A stretch of 64,000 bases of DNA from Dama dama (GCF_033118175.1 NC_083714.1:6076001-6140000), one strand, 5' to 3'. Shown: positions 11,740 through 23,548, counted from the first letter of the stretch. The notes: generated from the letters alone by a model not told the origin. A program made the numbers and translations.

Positions 11740-13350
11740 GAAACAGAACAGGAAATGCAAAACTAGATTCACACTTATATACGCATTTGACTTATGAAAA
11801 AGGTGTCACAGAAGAGCAGTTTTCAACAAATGTGCTGGAAATATTTGATATCCATATGAAAAAACATTAAATTGGATCCCTAATTCATACCACGCTCAAA
11901 AATCCACTCACAGTGGGTTCCAAGTCTAAATATAAATTTAAACCATAAATCTCTTAGAAAGAAAAAATAAGAGAATATCTCAACAATGTCAGGGTAAGAA
12001 AAGAAAGAGAATTGATATCAAGATACAAAAATAATTAACTATGAAAATTTTAAATAAATTTCACTACATTAAAATTACAAGTTTATGCTCCTCAAGAGAT
12101 AACAAAAAGGGAATGAAAAATTAACCACAGAAGGAAAGATGTTTGCAGCACAAAAGACCATCAAAGACTTGCATCAAGAAAATATAGAGTACTCCTTTGA
12201 ATCAATAAGAAAAAAATTAGATTACTCAATAGAAAAATTGGCAAAATGTAAGAAAAAAAAAAAAACAAGCTTGTGTAGGCGTACCACAAAAGAGATCCAA
12301 ATGCCTACTACCCATAATAAAAGATGCTTAATTAACCTCATTATTAACCAGGAAATGCAAAACAAAACCACACACACTGCTATCTAACCACTAGAATGGC
12401 CCCAAATGCAAAAACACAATCAATATCAAGTGTCTATGAAGATTTGGAGCAAATGGAAGTCTCATACATTGCTGATGAAAATGGAAAATGATACAGCCAC
12501 TTGGGAAACCAGTGTAGTAGTATCTGCCTGGGCTTCCCAGGTGGCGCTAATGGTAAAGAACTCACCTGCCAATGCAGAAGACATAAGAGACACAGGTTCA
12601 ATCCCTGGTTTAGGAAGATCCCCTGGAGGAGGAAATGGCAACCCACTCCAGTGTTCTTGCCTGGGAAATCCCATGGACAGAGGAGTGTGGCAGGCTACAG
12701 TCCAGGGGACCGCAAAAAGAGTCAGATACGATTTGGAGACTAAACAACAACATATCTACCAAAGCTGAACATATGCATAACAGCAATTCCACTCCTAGAT
12801 ATGTGCCCAACAAAAATGCATATATATGTTTACCAAAAGACGTGTATTTGAAGATTCACAGCAGGACTATGTATAAGCACCAAAAATTACAAACAACTCC
12901 AGTGCCCATGATTGTGTTATATTTGCAGAATGGAATACTATACAACAATACACATGAACAAACTGTAGCTACACACAGTGTAGGTGAATCACAACTATAA
13001 TGCTCAGTAAAAGAAGCCAGAAACTAAAGAATGTATGCAATATGATTCCATTTGCATACTTCAAAAACAGGCAAAGATAAATGATATGCTTTAGATATGT
13101 AGACATAATTGGTACAATTATGAACAAAATGAAATAATTATAAACATCAGAATGGGGTTTACCTTTAGTGGGAACAGAAAGGATGTGATTGGAAAGGCAG
13201 ATAACAGTGAGTCTTCTGGGCTTCTGGCAAAGTTCTTGATCTTGGTAGTGGTTGCATTTTTGTACCAAAAGCATTTATGTTTCATGCACTTTAAGTTCAC
13301 AATTTTAACAGAATTTTTAAAAAGTAAAGAAAAGTGGCCCAAGGACTGAA
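11740..13350 (+). mobile_element. Old L1 3' part, interrupted by a Bov SINE
   Basis: The AT-rich, L1 ORF2-end-like sequence shows ATTGGATCCCTAATTCATACC near 11870 and GTACCACAAAAGAGATCCAAATGCC near 12290. A 3' UTR-like tail runs to about 13350. It is split at 12530-12752 by a SINE. No intact frame remains. Confidence 0.65.
12530..12752 (+). mobile_element. Bov-A2/Bov-tA SINE
   Basis: It has a full monomer from GGGCTTCCCAGGTGGCGCTA to GAGACTAAACAACAAC. Confidence 0.9.
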
Positions 13351-13426
13351 CACTGAGGCTCTCATATTTAGAATATGTTTATAAACCCTACATCCATTCA
13401 ACATTCAACATATATTTTCTTTTCTT

Positions 13427-13580
13427 TTTTTCCATTTATTTTTATTAGTTGGAGTCTAATTACTTTACAATATTGTAGAGGTTTTTGTCATACCTTGACA
13501 TGAATCAGCCATGGATTTACATGTATTCCCCATCCCGATCCCCCCTCCCACCTCCCTCTCCACCCGATTCCTCTGGGTTC
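13427..13580 (-). mobile_element. Ruminant L1 3' UTR fragment
   Basis: It reads TTTATTTTTATTAGTTGGAG, then GACATGAATCAGCCATGGAT and TCCCACCTCCC, the reverse of the ruminant L1 tail also seen at 51450-51650 and 61736-61925. Confidence 0.8.
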
Positions 13581-13804
13581 TGAGCACCTACTATGTGCCA
13601 GGCATGTGTTCCAGTGACTGAGAGTATACCAGTGGACAAAACAGACAAACCCCCCTGCTTTCATGGATCTCACATACTACAGAAGCCTGAGAAGAGTATG
13701 CCAAGGGGGACAGAGTGACTGACTATGGAACATGTTACTTAGATGTCAAGTAAGACGAGGACATAACAAAACTGACTACTGTGATAAGCCACTTGCATGT
13801 GTAA

Positions 13805-14011
13805 GGGCTTCCATGGTGGCTCAGACAGTACAGAACCCACCTGCAATGCAGGTGACTCAGGTTTGATCCCTGGGTCAGGAAGATCCCCTGGAGAAGAAAA
13901 TGGCAACCCACTCCAGTATTCTTGCCTAGAGAATTCCATGGACAGAGGAGACTGGCAAGCTACAGTCCATGGGGTTGCAAAGTGTCAGACATGACTGAGT
14001 GACTAACACAC
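13805..14011 (+). mobile_element. Bov SINE
   Basis: This full monomer lies about 270 bp upstream of F8 exon 15. Confidence 0.9.
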
Positions 14012-14280
14012 ATTGCATGATTTGGATACCACCTAAATATGGATGATCTTCATCCAGACCCCTTTTCTGGACTCCTGATCTCTGTGTATTTGCCAGTATA
14101 AATCATATGTATCCAAACTGTATACCCCAACCTACCCCTCTAGGGTTCTCCAGCTCAATGAATTGCATCACCATCCATTCATTTGCCCAAATCAGAAACC
14201 TAGAAGTTATCTTTAATCCCTCTTTATCCCTTCCCCTCCCCATGACACTTCCAATTTTTCCTCTGATTTTTTTTCACCAG

Positions 14281-14434
14281 GTCTCAGAATGGAGGAGTCC
14301 CTCAGTTCAAAAAGGTGGTATTCGAGGAATTTACTGATGGCTCCTTTACTCAGGCTGTATACCGTGGACAACTGAATGAACACCTGGGACTCTTGGGACC
14401 ATACATAAGAGCAGAAGTGGAAGACAATATTATG
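14281..14434 (+). CDS. F8: F8 exon 15 (A3 domain, N-terminal part)
   Basis: This exon encodes 51 full codons after one base that completes a codon begun in exon 14. It corresponds to about human mature residues 1721-1772. The acceptor is a pyrimidine-rich tract ending in CAG at 14280 and the donor is GTAAGT at 14435. The length of 154 bp equals human exon 15. The translation contains VPQFKKVVFEEFTDGSFTQ and ends LLGPYIRAEVEDNIM, a hallmark of the start of a ferroxidase-type A domain. It covers the start of the light-chain A3 domain, just after the thrombin-cleaved acidic region, which is in the missing exon 14. Confidence 0.97.
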
Positions 14435-15068
14435 GTAAGTTGAGGACAATGGAATTACAAGAAAAATGATCCATATATGTTTTTTTTTAATTTCTGATTA
14501 TAAAAATACTGTTTTCACACTTTCTAAAAGGTTTAAAGTATAGAAGATAAGAAAATTGAAAAATAACCCCATAATTATCATTTTTCTGTATGTTCTTATG
14601 TTTCTCCTATGTATTCTCTTTATGTATTAAAAATTATACAATTCATCATTCTACTTCTTTTTAAAATAAATGTCATAAACATTTCTTATGTTATTAAAAC
14701 ACTACATATGTTTTTCAGGTGAAAGAATATTAGCTCATTATATGATTTTATGGTTTATTTAAATGTTTTTCTTTGAACAACCTTTTAGATAGTTTCTTTT
14801 TTTTTTCACTGTTTAAGTAATGATGTTATCACAACTCTTTTCCCAGGACAAAATTCCAGAAGTGAAATGTACAGGAACATTTTTAAGACTTTCTCTAACA
14901 AATTCTCTGTTAATGTTCTTTGCATAGTTGAAATTTTTGGAGTGAATGCTTTTCTTGTTAATTTGTATTACCATATATATTATAGATCATTGATATATTA
15001 ATGATCATTGGTCATTTTAGTGAATAGTATTTTTCCAAGATTATTTTCTTTTAATTTTATATATATTA

Positions 15069-15245
15069 TGTCTGACCCTGTGGACTGCAGCCTGCCAGGC
15101 TCCTCTGTCCATGGGATTCTCCAGGCAAGAATACTGGAATGGGTTGCCATGCCCTCCTCTACGGGATCTTCCTAACCAAAGGATCAAACCCATGTCTCCC
15201 ACATTGCAGGCAGATTCTTTACTGTCTAAGCCACCAGGGAAGCCC
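15069..15245 (-). mobile_element. Bov SINE
   Basis: It starts at the GACCCTGTGGACTGCAGCCT block and ends CCACCAGGGAAGCCC; the 5' monomer end faces right. Confidence 0.88.
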
Positions 15246-16032
15246 AATTTTATATATAGTGATTTTTAAAATAAAATATGTTTGAAGTTTTAGGTAGTAA
15301 CCCATAAATCTTTCCTTTATGACATTTTGATAGCTTTTATGTTTATAAAAATCCTTCCCTATACAGAGATTTATTTTCTTAAAATCACCTGTACTTTCTT
15401 CAACTTTCTTTTACAGTTTAATTTCTTAACATTTAGCTTTTTAATCCAACAATAATTCCTGTAGACTAGAATTTGCTTTGGTGCACTGTATGAGCCAAAG
15501 ATCAAGGTAGTATTATTTTTTTCTAGAAACAGTCATCCATTGTCCCAACTGATTGTTTACAGGAAGGATATAGAAGGATCTAAAATTATAGGATTGTGAG
15601 TGAATTTTTTCTGACTTGAATTTTATTTTACTTTCCACACGTCCCATGAAAATGTATAACTTTTTAATTTGAAAAAAAAGTCTTGTATACAGAGCATATG
15701 TAATACATATATATAATACAAATACATATGTAATACATATGCAATACAAATCCTGGAATTTGTCATGAAGAACTTTAAGAGCATCAGTTCCTGGGGTTAT
15801 GGTCCCTTAAAACCCCTATGGTCATATTTTCTCTTTTACTTTAGAATTTCTTTTAAGGATTTAGCATTTTTCTCCTTTGTAACTGTGAGTTCATGTCTTA
15901 AAGACTGTGGAAATGAAAAATGTCTCAGTTTCTTTCACAGATCTTTAGATTTGGGTTCTAATAACATACCGATTCCTCCAAGCATTGAAAACCTGGATAA
16001 CACCCCCTAAATAGGCATTGCTATTCATGAAG

Positions 16033-16264
16033 TCATGTCGTGAAGTTGCTCAGTTGTGTCCAACTCTTTGTAACTCCATGGACTGTCACCTACCAGGCTC
16101 TTCAGGTGACAGTTCATGTAGGCGACAGTCCATGGAGTTTTTCAGGCAAGAGTACTAGAGCGGGTTGCCATTTCCTTCTCCAGGGGATCTTCCCAACCCA
16201 GGGATCAAACCTGGGTCCACTGCATTGCAGGCAGATGCTTTACCATCTGAGCCACAGGGAAGTC
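16033..16264 (-). mobile_element. Bov SINE with internal inverted duplication
   Basis: An ordinary Bov SINE, except that 16072-16139 contains a 22-nt inverted copy of its own AACTCCATGGACTGTC block; see findings. Confidence 0.88.
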
Positions 16265-16341
16265 GGCATTGCTATTAGGGATCTAAAAACTTTACAAGAT
16301 CCTAAAACATAATACTTGCCTTTTTTTCTCTTGCTCTGCAG

Positions 16342-16554
16342 GTAACTTTCAAAAACCAGGCCTCTCGTCCCTACTCCTTCTATTCTAGCCTTATTTCTTA
16401 TAACGGAGATCAGAGACAAGGAGCAGAACCTCGAAAAAAGTTTGTCAAGCCTAACGAAACCCAAAGCTACTTTTGGAAAGTGCAGCACCATATGGCACCC
16501 ACCAAAGATGAGTTTGACTGCAAAGCCTGGGCTTACTTTTCTGACGTTGATCTG
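16342..16554 (+). CDS. F8: F8 exon 16 (A3 domain)
   Basis: The exon has 71 codons in phase 0, human mature residues about 1773-1843. The acceptor is TTGCTCTGCAG and the donor GTAAGC. The 213-bp length matches human. It includes the NETQSYFWK stretch, which aligns with the 1811-1818 segment of human factor VIII implicated in factor IXa binding; two positions differ from human as I remember it. A Cys in FDCKAW near the end is conserved. It acts in the extracellular light chain. A Bov SINE ends about 80 bp upstream of the acceptor. Confidence 0.97.
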
Positions 16555-16988
16555 GTAAGCAGGGCTCCTTTGTGCTGGCCCTTTCCTGCTTTGAAAGAAA
16601 GGGTCTCAGAACTTCCCTGGCAGTCTCATGGTTAAGACTCTGTGCCTCCACTGCAGGGGACACAGTTTCAATCCCTGGTCAGGAACTGAGATCCCACATG
16701 CCCTGAGGTGCAGCCAAAAAGTAAAGTGTTAAAAAAAAAAAAAAACAGGTCTTCGTGTCAGCTGCTAAGAAGTATGGTATTTATCCCCAGCATAATGGGA
16801 AGTTTTCAATAGGGGAGGTGTCAGCATATTTATGTTTTAGACATAACACCCAAGAATCCACTAAAGAGGAAGAACTGTCCTGTGGGAAGCTGCGGAATGG
16901 GGTGGGGGTCATAAAAGCTGATGAGAAATCCCCTCTGGTTCCTAAGCGAGAGAACGTTCATGCCTAGAACTAGTGTCTTTCCTTTCAG
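16555..16988 (+). other. F8: F8 intron 16 with CHR-type SINE
   Basis: This 434-bp intron contains a short CHR-type SINE at about 16606-16743 (ACTTCCCTGGCAGTCTCATG) ending in a poly(A) run. The remainder looks unique. Confidence 0.85.
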
Positions 16989-17217
16989 GAAAAAGATGTG
17001 CACTCAGGCTTGATTGGCCCCATTCTGATCTGCCGCGCAGACACACTAAGTGCTGCTCATGGGAGACAAGTGACAGTACAGGAATTCGCTCTGTTTTTCA
17101 CCATTTTTGATGAAACCAAGAGCTGGTACTTTGCCGAAAACATGGCAAGGAACTGCGGGGCGCCCTGCCATGTCCAGCTGGATGACCCTACTTTTCAAGA
17201 AAAGTATCGCTTCCATG
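16989..17217 (+). CDS. F8: F8 exon 17 (A3 domain)
   Basis: The exon has 76 codons plus one base, human mature residues about 1844-1920. The acceptor is CCTTTCAG and the donor GTAATA, which is weaker than its neighbours. The 229-bp length matches human. The peptide runs from EKDVHSGLIGPILICR through the FFTIFDETKSWYF core to YRFHA, completed by exon 18. This is the central cupredoxin sheet of A3. The segment near NMARNCGAPCHVQ is the least conserved part relative to human. Confidence 0.97.
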
Positions 17218-17406
17218 GTAATACTGTCCACACACAAATCTCATTTGCTGTGAAGTGAGCCTGGAGCCTGAGGCTGGGATGTTGTACAATTTGAGAGTAT
17301 ATGGATGAGAGTGCAATCTTCCTAGGAATCCATCCTCTTGGCTGGAATGGAGGGAAAGACCCTGGCACAATAGACGTTAACAGCTTTCTCTGTGTTCTTT
17401 CTCCAG

Positions 17407-17589
17407 CAATCAATGGCTACGTGATGGATACACTCCCTGGCTTAGTCATGGCTCAGCATCAAAGGATTAGGTGGTATCTGCTCAGCATGGGCAGCAATGA
17501 AAATATCCACTCCATTCATTTCAGTGGCCATGTGTTCACTGTGCGAAAAACAGAGGAGTATAAAATGGCAGTCTACAATCTCTACCCAG
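17407..17589 (+). CDS. F8: F8 exon 18 (A3 domain, copper-site histidine)
   Basis: The exon starts in phase 1 (two bases complete an Ala codon) and covers human mature residues about 1920-1981. The acceptor is TTTCTCCAG, the donor GTACAA, and the length 183 bp as in human. It contains INGYVMDTLPGLVMAQ and NIHSIHFSGHVFTV. The first His of that second motif aligns with human His1954, a ligand of the type-1 copper site of A3. A His occurs after MAQ where human has Asp. The intron to exon 17 is only 189 bp. Confidence 0.97.
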
Positions 17590-18004
17590 GTACAAACCAG
17601 TTTGTGCTCTGTCTTCAACTTCCAGTGCTTGCTGAGGAGCTCCTTTCAAGGTCTAGGCCCTGGGGATATGTCCCTTTAACAAAGCAGAGAGATCATAAAG
17701 AACTTAGCAAACGAACATGATCATTTCAAATACAGATAATGTGCTGTAAAGGAAACAGAGCAGAATCAATGGACAATTGATGTCCCAGCACTTTCCTAGG
17801 AAAAGATGATTTTTCTCCCAATTCGAATCCCACAGGGCAACCAATAGTGATTGGTTCCAGTCACTAATTGGAATCACCAATGAGTGATTCCCAAAGAGTA
17901 ATTGGTTTATGTATGAAGACCATATTTTGATTAAACACTGCTCCCACTGTTGATCAAAACAGAATATCATCTTAGTTCTCGAATGTTCCTTTAAAACAGG
18001 TTCT

Positions 18005-18133
18005 GAACTTCCCTGGTGATCCAGTGGCTAGGTCTCAGTGCTTCTACTCCAGGGTGCACAGTTTCGATCAGGGAACTAAACTCCCATATACCTCACAGTG
18101 CAGGCAAAAAAGAAGGAAGAAAAAAAAAAAACA
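18005..18133 (+). mobile_element. CHR-type SINE
   Basis: It opens GAACTTCCCTGGTGATCCAG and ends in a poly(A) tract interrupted by AAGG repeats. Confidence 0.75.
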
Positions 18134-18917
18134 GGTTTAATAGTGGAAGTAAACTTCTGTTTCTGTGTAAAAATTTTGATAAGCTCAGTGACTTTTCTTG
18201 CTGACTCTTAAGTATGAACAGACCTGCAGTCACTTCACATCACAAAGAAAATTCAAGTCAGACATCATAACGTCCACTTCAACACATTAATCAAAAAAAA
18301 AAAAATTTCCCCTTTTTTCTTGGCTGTGCCACACGCCATGCCGGATCTTAGTTCCCTGACCAGAGATGGAACCTCTGCCCCATGAAATGGAAGCATGGAT
18401 TCGTAACAAGTGGACTGCTGTGGAAATTCCATTCATCAAAATTCTGAATTTCCTTTTATAAGGTTTTATTCTAGATTTTCAACAAGAGGCACCTCCTTCT
18501 GGATTTCATGACAAGTGCTCTGCTTTGGCACTCAGTGGGCCCTTTCGCTCTGAAATCATGCATTTCATTCTTAAGCTTTAGGGGATTTTTCTCCTTATCA
18601 TTTCTCTGATTCCCACCCCCCACCTTTGTTTTCTTTCCTTGCAGAACTTTCATTAGAAAAGTCTTGGACTTCTTCATCTTCTATGACTCAGTTTCCCTCA
18701 TTTCCTACTGTTTGCTTGCCTTTTTGCATTATGTCCTTAGGTTTCTCTTCCAGATCACTAATTTAGCCTTTAGCTTCGGAACTTGATTTTAACTTCAGTA
18801 TCTGCTTCTTATGCTTATTATGCTTCCCCCTCCACTCCTGGCTGGTTGCGGCTTTGAATTGTAGCATGGAGTGGGGAGAGGTAAGGGATAACACCATTGT
18901 CTGCACCTGGCAGATAT

Positions 18918-19249
18918 TTAAAGTGAAAGTGAAAAGCCAAAGTGCAAGTCGCTCAGTCATGTCTGACTCTCTGCGACCCCATGGACTATAGTACATGGGA
19001 TTCTCCAGGCCAGAATACTGGAGTGGGTAGCCTTTCCCTTCTCCAGGGGATCTTCCCAACCCGGGGATCGAACCCAGGTCTCCTGCATTGCAGGCAGATT
19101 CTTTTCCAGCTGAGCCACCAGGAAAGCCCAAGAAGACTGGAGTGAGTAGCCAAACCCTTCTCCAGCGGATCTTCCCAACCCAGGAATCGAACCGGAGTCT
19201 CCTGCATTGCAGGCAGATTCTTTACCAACTGAGCTCTCAGGGAAGCCTG
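18918..19249 (-). mobile_element. Two tandem Bov SINEs
   Basis: One full monomer (18918-19128) is followed by a second partial one (19129-19249). Both end in the TCTCCTGCATTGCAGGCAGATTC block and a CCAGGAAAGCCC or CAGGGAAGCC edge. Confidence 0.85.
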
Positions 19250-19766
19250 GCAGATATTTAAAGAGGACTCTTCTCTGGTGGGGTACTTACAGGGGCTCTG
19301 CAGAAACTCCTTTGGAGGACCCTCTTACATGAAATCCTCTTGACTTGTTTGGTTCCACCTTTATTCTGGATGGTCACTTGTCACTCAGCCCTCAGCCCCT
19401 CAGCATTCACCTCCAGCTTCTTGCTCCTGGGGTTACTTCACTCATCAAGGCAGGGAGCCCACATCGTGTCGAAGAGAAATCCACCTCTGGCTCTGCCAAT
19501 CCTTGAGAGTGCAGGCCAGTCCTAACGCAGTAGCTTTCTCCCACCTCCACCCCCGTAGTGTCTGGGTACCCTTTCTCTCCTGTTCCCCAGGGTCAGAACT
19601 TCACATCCAGTGTCTCCAGCCTCAGGGGTTACATCACAGGCACTTTGGGTCAAAGAGTGGTGCAACTGACTTGGCTAGATCTCCTCTGATGTTCTGCATA
19701 AGCTGATGTATCTTATGCCCATTTTGGTGAAAGGAAGTCACTTTTCTGCCTTCTGGTTTTGCTAAG

Positions 19767-19883
19767 GTGTCTTTGAGACGGTGGAAATGCTACCATCAAA
19801 GGTTGGGACATGGCGGATAGAATGTCTTATTGGCGAGCACCTACAAGCTGGGATGAGCACTCTCTTCCTGGTGTACAGCAAGG
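19767..19883 (+). CDS. F8: F8 exon 19 (A3 domain, copper-site Cys/His)
   Basis: The 117-bp exon encodes VFETVEMLPSKVG and ECLIGEHLQAGMSTLFLVYSK. The Cys, His and Met of ECLIGEH..AGM align with the remaining type-1 copper ligands Cys2000, His2005 and Met2010 of human factor VIII. The acceptor is TTTTGCTAAG and the donor GTGAGT. The last base starts a Glu codon finished in exon 20, so the protein reads SKECQ. Confidence 0.96.
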
Positions 19884-20895
19884 GTGAGTGGCACTGGGCA
19901 CTTGACCGCTTTCCACCTCCCTTGAAGGGTGGCCTTTGCCAAGAACTACATACAAGCTCACAGTCATTACCAAATCTAAAATGAATATTGCGGGCAGAAA
20001 TCAGAGTCCTCAGAGGAGGGCGGATCTGCTTGATGCTTTGAACGCTTTAACACTGAAGTTCCAAGAGCTCCAGGAGCAAATTTTGAAGCTTAATTTTGGT
20101 CCTGTTACAAAGTGTAACTCTCAAATATCATCTGGAAGAAGTTGAGTTTTAATCCTCAATATGAAGAGAACCACTGGTCTACTTATGTATGAACCCTAGT
20201 TTTCAGTTCAGTTTAGTCGCTCAGTCGTGTCTGACTCTTTGCGACCCCATGGACCGAAGCACGCCAGGCCTCCCTGTCCATCACCAACTCCCAGAGTTTA
20301 CTCAAACTCATGTCCATTGAGTCAGTGATGCCATCCAGCCATCCAACCATCTCATCCTCTGTCGTCCCCTTCTCCTCCCATCTTCAATCTTTCCCAGCAT
20401 CAGGGTCTTTTCCAATGAGTCAGTTCTTCTCTTCAAGTGGCCAAAGGATTGAACTTTCAGCTTCAACATCAGTCCTTCCAATGAACACCCAGAACTGATC
20501 TCCTTTAGGATGGACTGGTTGGATCTCCTTGCAGTCCAAGGGACTCTCAAGAGTCTTCTCCAACACCACAATTCACAAGCATCAATTGTTCAGCGCTCAG
20601 CTTTCTTTATAGTCTAACTCTCACATCCATACATGACCACTGGAAAATCCATAGCCTTGACTAGACGGACCTTGTTGGCAAAGTAATGTCTTTGCTTTAC
20701 TCAGTTGCAAAATCTGAATAGGTCTAGTGCCTTCCTGTTGGAACTAATTAAATGAGATAGTACAATAAAAATCTTGCATCCAGTTCTTGCCATGTACTAA
20801 AAAATATGAGCATTTCTTGGTGTTCTCATTGACCTGCATTTGTGAAGCTCTATTTCTGCACTTCTAATGATTGTGCTCCCCTGGTTTGATTTCAG
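19884..20895 (+). other. F8: F8 intron 19
   Basis: It holds a minus-strand BovB 3' end (20203-20700) and otherwise unique sequence. Confidence 0.85.
20203..20700 (-). mobile_element. BovB LINE 3' end
   Basis: It runs from TTCAGTTCAGTTTAGTCGCTCAG to TTGGCAAAGTAATGTCTTTGC, with the last part of the reverse-transcriptase frame on the minus strand (LWCWRRLLRVPWTARRS-like). Confidence 0.9.
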
Positions 20896-20967
20896 AGTGT
20901 CAAATTCCACTGGGAATGGCTTCTGGACGTATTAGAGATTTTCAGATTACAGCTTCAGGACAATATG
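20896..20967 (+). CDS. F8: F8 exon 20 (A3/C1 junction)
   Basis: The 72-bp exon reads ECQIPLGMASGRIRDFQITASGQYG across its junctions. The Cys aligns with human Cys2021, which closes the C1 discoidin domain through a disulfide to Cys2169 in exon 23. The acceptor is GATTTCAG and the donor GTAAAC. It marks the start of the membrane-binding and von Willebrand factor-binding C1 domain. Confidence 0.96.
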
Positions 20968-22150
20968 GTAAACAGTATTCCTTTCTCTCAAAGCACTGAG
21001 CTGATTATATGTTTTTTTTATTTCTGTTGGAAAGATTCAGATAAACAATCCATCTTCATGCTTCTATAAATTCTACTCCATAGGTGCCTCTCAATCTATT
21101 TTCTCTTCTCACCCAAGTAATGCCTCTGCCTCTTTAAATGTCCTGCCTGCCTTCCACGTGGCTTCCCTTCAATCCATTCTCCTCACTGTAGCAAGAAGCT
21201 GCATTTTCCTCAAACTGTAGCTCACAGGTCACATTCAGTCCATCACCTGATTATGTGTGGCCTTCAAGCTAAGAATTCTTTTTCTATTCTTAAATGATTA
21301 GGGAAAAAACAAAAGAAGAATAATATTTCATGACGTGAAAATTATATGAAGTTCTAATTCAAGTGTTCATAAAGAAGCCACATTTGTTCATTTACAATTA
21401 TCTGTGGGCACTTTCACTGTGTGTGTGTGTGTGTTAGTTGCTCAGTCATGTCCAATTTTCTGCAGCCCCATGGACTGTAGCCTGCCAGGCTCCTCTGTCT
21501 ATGGGATTCTTCAGGCAAGAATACTGGAGTGGATTGCCATGCCCTTCTCCAGAGGATCTTCCCCACCCAGGGATTGAACCCTGGTCTCCTGCACTGCAGC
21601 CAGATTCTGTACCATTTGAGGTACAGGGAAGTCTCTGTAGCTCTCACTCTATAAGAGCATTTAAATGTCGCAACACCAGATGATAAAGGCTAAATTATTT
21701 ACAGAAAAAAAGTTTGCCAAACTCCATTTTAGAGGGGAAAAAACATTTGGAAAAGATGTTTGAGAGTTATATACCAAAATAGTACTATTTTTCTCTGGGT
21801 GGATGATGTTTTATACTTCTTTTATTTTTTTAACTTATGTTTTCTTTTTATTTCTAATTTTTCTCCAGTGAACATAGATTATGTAATAGAGAAATAATAT
21901 TAATTGATGGTACTGGTGACACATTAATATTAACTAACTACAGGTACAACAATCAACAAACTTACTAAAGTTTAGAAAATAAAATAGACAAGAAGGACAA
22001 GCCAAACACTTCAGTAGTCATTGATACTACTCTGCTTTATACCTTTGTCTTCACAGCTAGGATTAGCATTTCTCAAGAGAGTAATTTTATCCCTACGTGT
22101 TCAGGACCAACCCAGCTGAATCTAATCTCTCTTCCCTTTCTCGAGCAAAG
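20968..22150 (+). other. F8: F8 intron 20
   Basis: It contains a minus-strand Bov SINE (21412-21634) with a (GT)n edge; the rest is unassigned AT-rich sequence. Confidence 0.85.
21412..21634 (-). mobile_element. Bov SINE
   Basis: The monomer reads from GTTGCTCAGTCATGTCCAAT to TTTGAGGTACAGGGAAGTC, next to a GTGTGTGTGTGTGTG run. Confidence 0.88.
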
Positions 22151-22236
22151 GACAGTGGGCCCCAAAGCTGGCCAGACTTCATTATTCTGGATCAATCAAT
22201 GCCTGGAGCACCAAGGATCCCTCTCCTTGGATCAAG
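22151..22236 (+). CDS. F8: F8 exon 21 (C1 domain)
   Basis: The 86-bp exon has the same length as in human. It reads WAPKLARLHYSGSINAWST and then KDPSPWIK, where human has KEPFSWIK as I remember it. This is the F5/8 type C (discoidin) core with the usual SGSINAWS turn. The acceptor is GAGCAAAG, with a mixed pyrimidine tract, and the donor GTTAGA is weak. In human F8, donor changes around these small exons cause haemophilia A; here the site is in frame and intact. Confidence 0.96.
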
Positions 22237-22435
22237 GTTAGAAAATGCATTGCATTCCATCACATCACACATTCCTTTGGCAAGCTCAATGCCTTTTATA
22301 CCTCTTTCCTGCCTAAGTCATTTTCATCAAATCCCAAGTAATAGATGAGGAAAGAACTGAAGAACAGAGTGGCTTATGATTTGTACCAAAAGAGTCAGGA
22401 CTGAAAGACTCAGGAATAGAACTGAGTGCACTGTG

Positions 22436-22732
22436 TTTTGTTTTTTAATTATTTTTGCTGCACTGGGTCTTCATTGTGCAGTTTTTTCTCTAATTGTGGC
22501 AAGCAGGAGCTGCTCTCTAGTTGTGTGCAAGCTTCTCACTGTGGTGGCTTCTCTTGTGGCAGAGCACCGACTTCAGTAGTTTTGGTTCCCAGGCTTTAAA
22601 GCACAAGCCTCAGTAGTTATGGCTCATGGGCTTAGCTGTCCTGAGGCACGTGGGATCTTCAAGGATCAGGGATCAAACACATGTCCCTGCACTGGCAGGC
22701 AGAGTCTACCACTGCGCCAGTAGGGAAGTCCT
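22436..22732 (-). mobile_element. CHR-type SINE
   Basis: It has the reversed body GCTGCACTGGGTCTTCATTG and the reversed A box ending CCAGTAGGGAAGTCC. Confidence 0.8.
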
Positions 22733-23253
22733 ACATTGTGTTTTTAATCTTTCTACTGGGATTAGAATCTCTGAATATTTTTCTATAACATTGAATTTAC
22801 CACCTCCAAAGACCGCATATTCTCTTTTTAGATGTCTTCAATTGCCTAGGTATCCTTGAGTCCTCCAATTCCTTCATGGTAACACAAAAACAAATGGCTC
22901 AATCCCCGGTCCCACAAGGCAAGAAAATGTGGCTTCTTCCTTTTCTAAAACCAAAGCTGTCTTCTTCACAAATTCTACACCACAGAGTAGTAAGAAACAC
23001 CTGATAAAGTTAGGCCAAATCTGGTCAACCAACTTGGAGTCATTACTGAAAGTGTCCTTAGGTTAACTCAATTTTTTTTTTTCAGTGACTCAATCTTTCA
23101 TTTTTTTTTCCTTCCCCATGTCCTCTGGAGCAGCACTGGCCAACAGAAATATCATGTGAACCACAAATGCAAAGCACATGTGTAATTTTCCGTTTTCTAA
23201 TAGCTGCATTAAAATAGGAACATGTTAAATTCATTTTAATAATACATCTTCTC

Positions 23254-23365
23254 GGGAATTCCCTGGTGATCCAGTAGTTAGGACTGAGTGCTTTCACTGC
23301 CAAGGGCCCGAGTTCAATCCCTGGTCAGTGAATTAAAATCCTGCAGGCCATGTGGCTCTGCCAAA
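23254..23365 (+). mobile_element. CHR-type SINE, short
   Basis: It opens GGGAATTCCCTGGTGATCCA and ends in a poly(A) tract. Confidence 0.75.
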
Positions 23366-23548
23366 AAAAAATCATAATTTTCTTTAATCCAACATATCCA
23401 AAAATGTTATGTCAACATGTAAGCAGTCAGGACTAATGTTCAAACACACCACCTTCCTTTCACACCCTTCTCCTTCTCCGTGTAAGTTCCATGAGGGAAG
23501 GGCTTTTTTTATTGTTCATGACTCTGTTGCTAGTACCCAGAACAGTGC

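Larger units (their letters stand above)
14435..16341 (+). other. F8: F8 intron 15
   Basis: AT-rich intron with two minus-strand Bov SINEs (15069-15245 and 16033-16264). A short TATGTAATACATATATATAA repeat tract lies near 15697. Nothing else was recognised. Confidence 0.9.
17590..19766 (+). other. F8: F8 intron 18
   Basis: It contains a CHR-type SINE on + (18005-18133), a CHR-like fragment on - (18306-18425) and a tandem pair of minus-strand Bov SINEs (18918-19249). 19260-19760 looks unique. Confidence 0.85.

Noticed and set aside
17870..17891. Small inverted repeat GGAATCAC-CAATGA-GTGATTCC in intron 18
   Set aside because: Eight-base arms in a CCAAT/ATTGG-rich patch; short enough to be chance.
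18471..18677. Small open frames in introns 14, 18, 22 and 25
   Set aside because: Short, without homology or splice signals, mostly inside SINE or LINE copies, and many begin at non-ATG codons.
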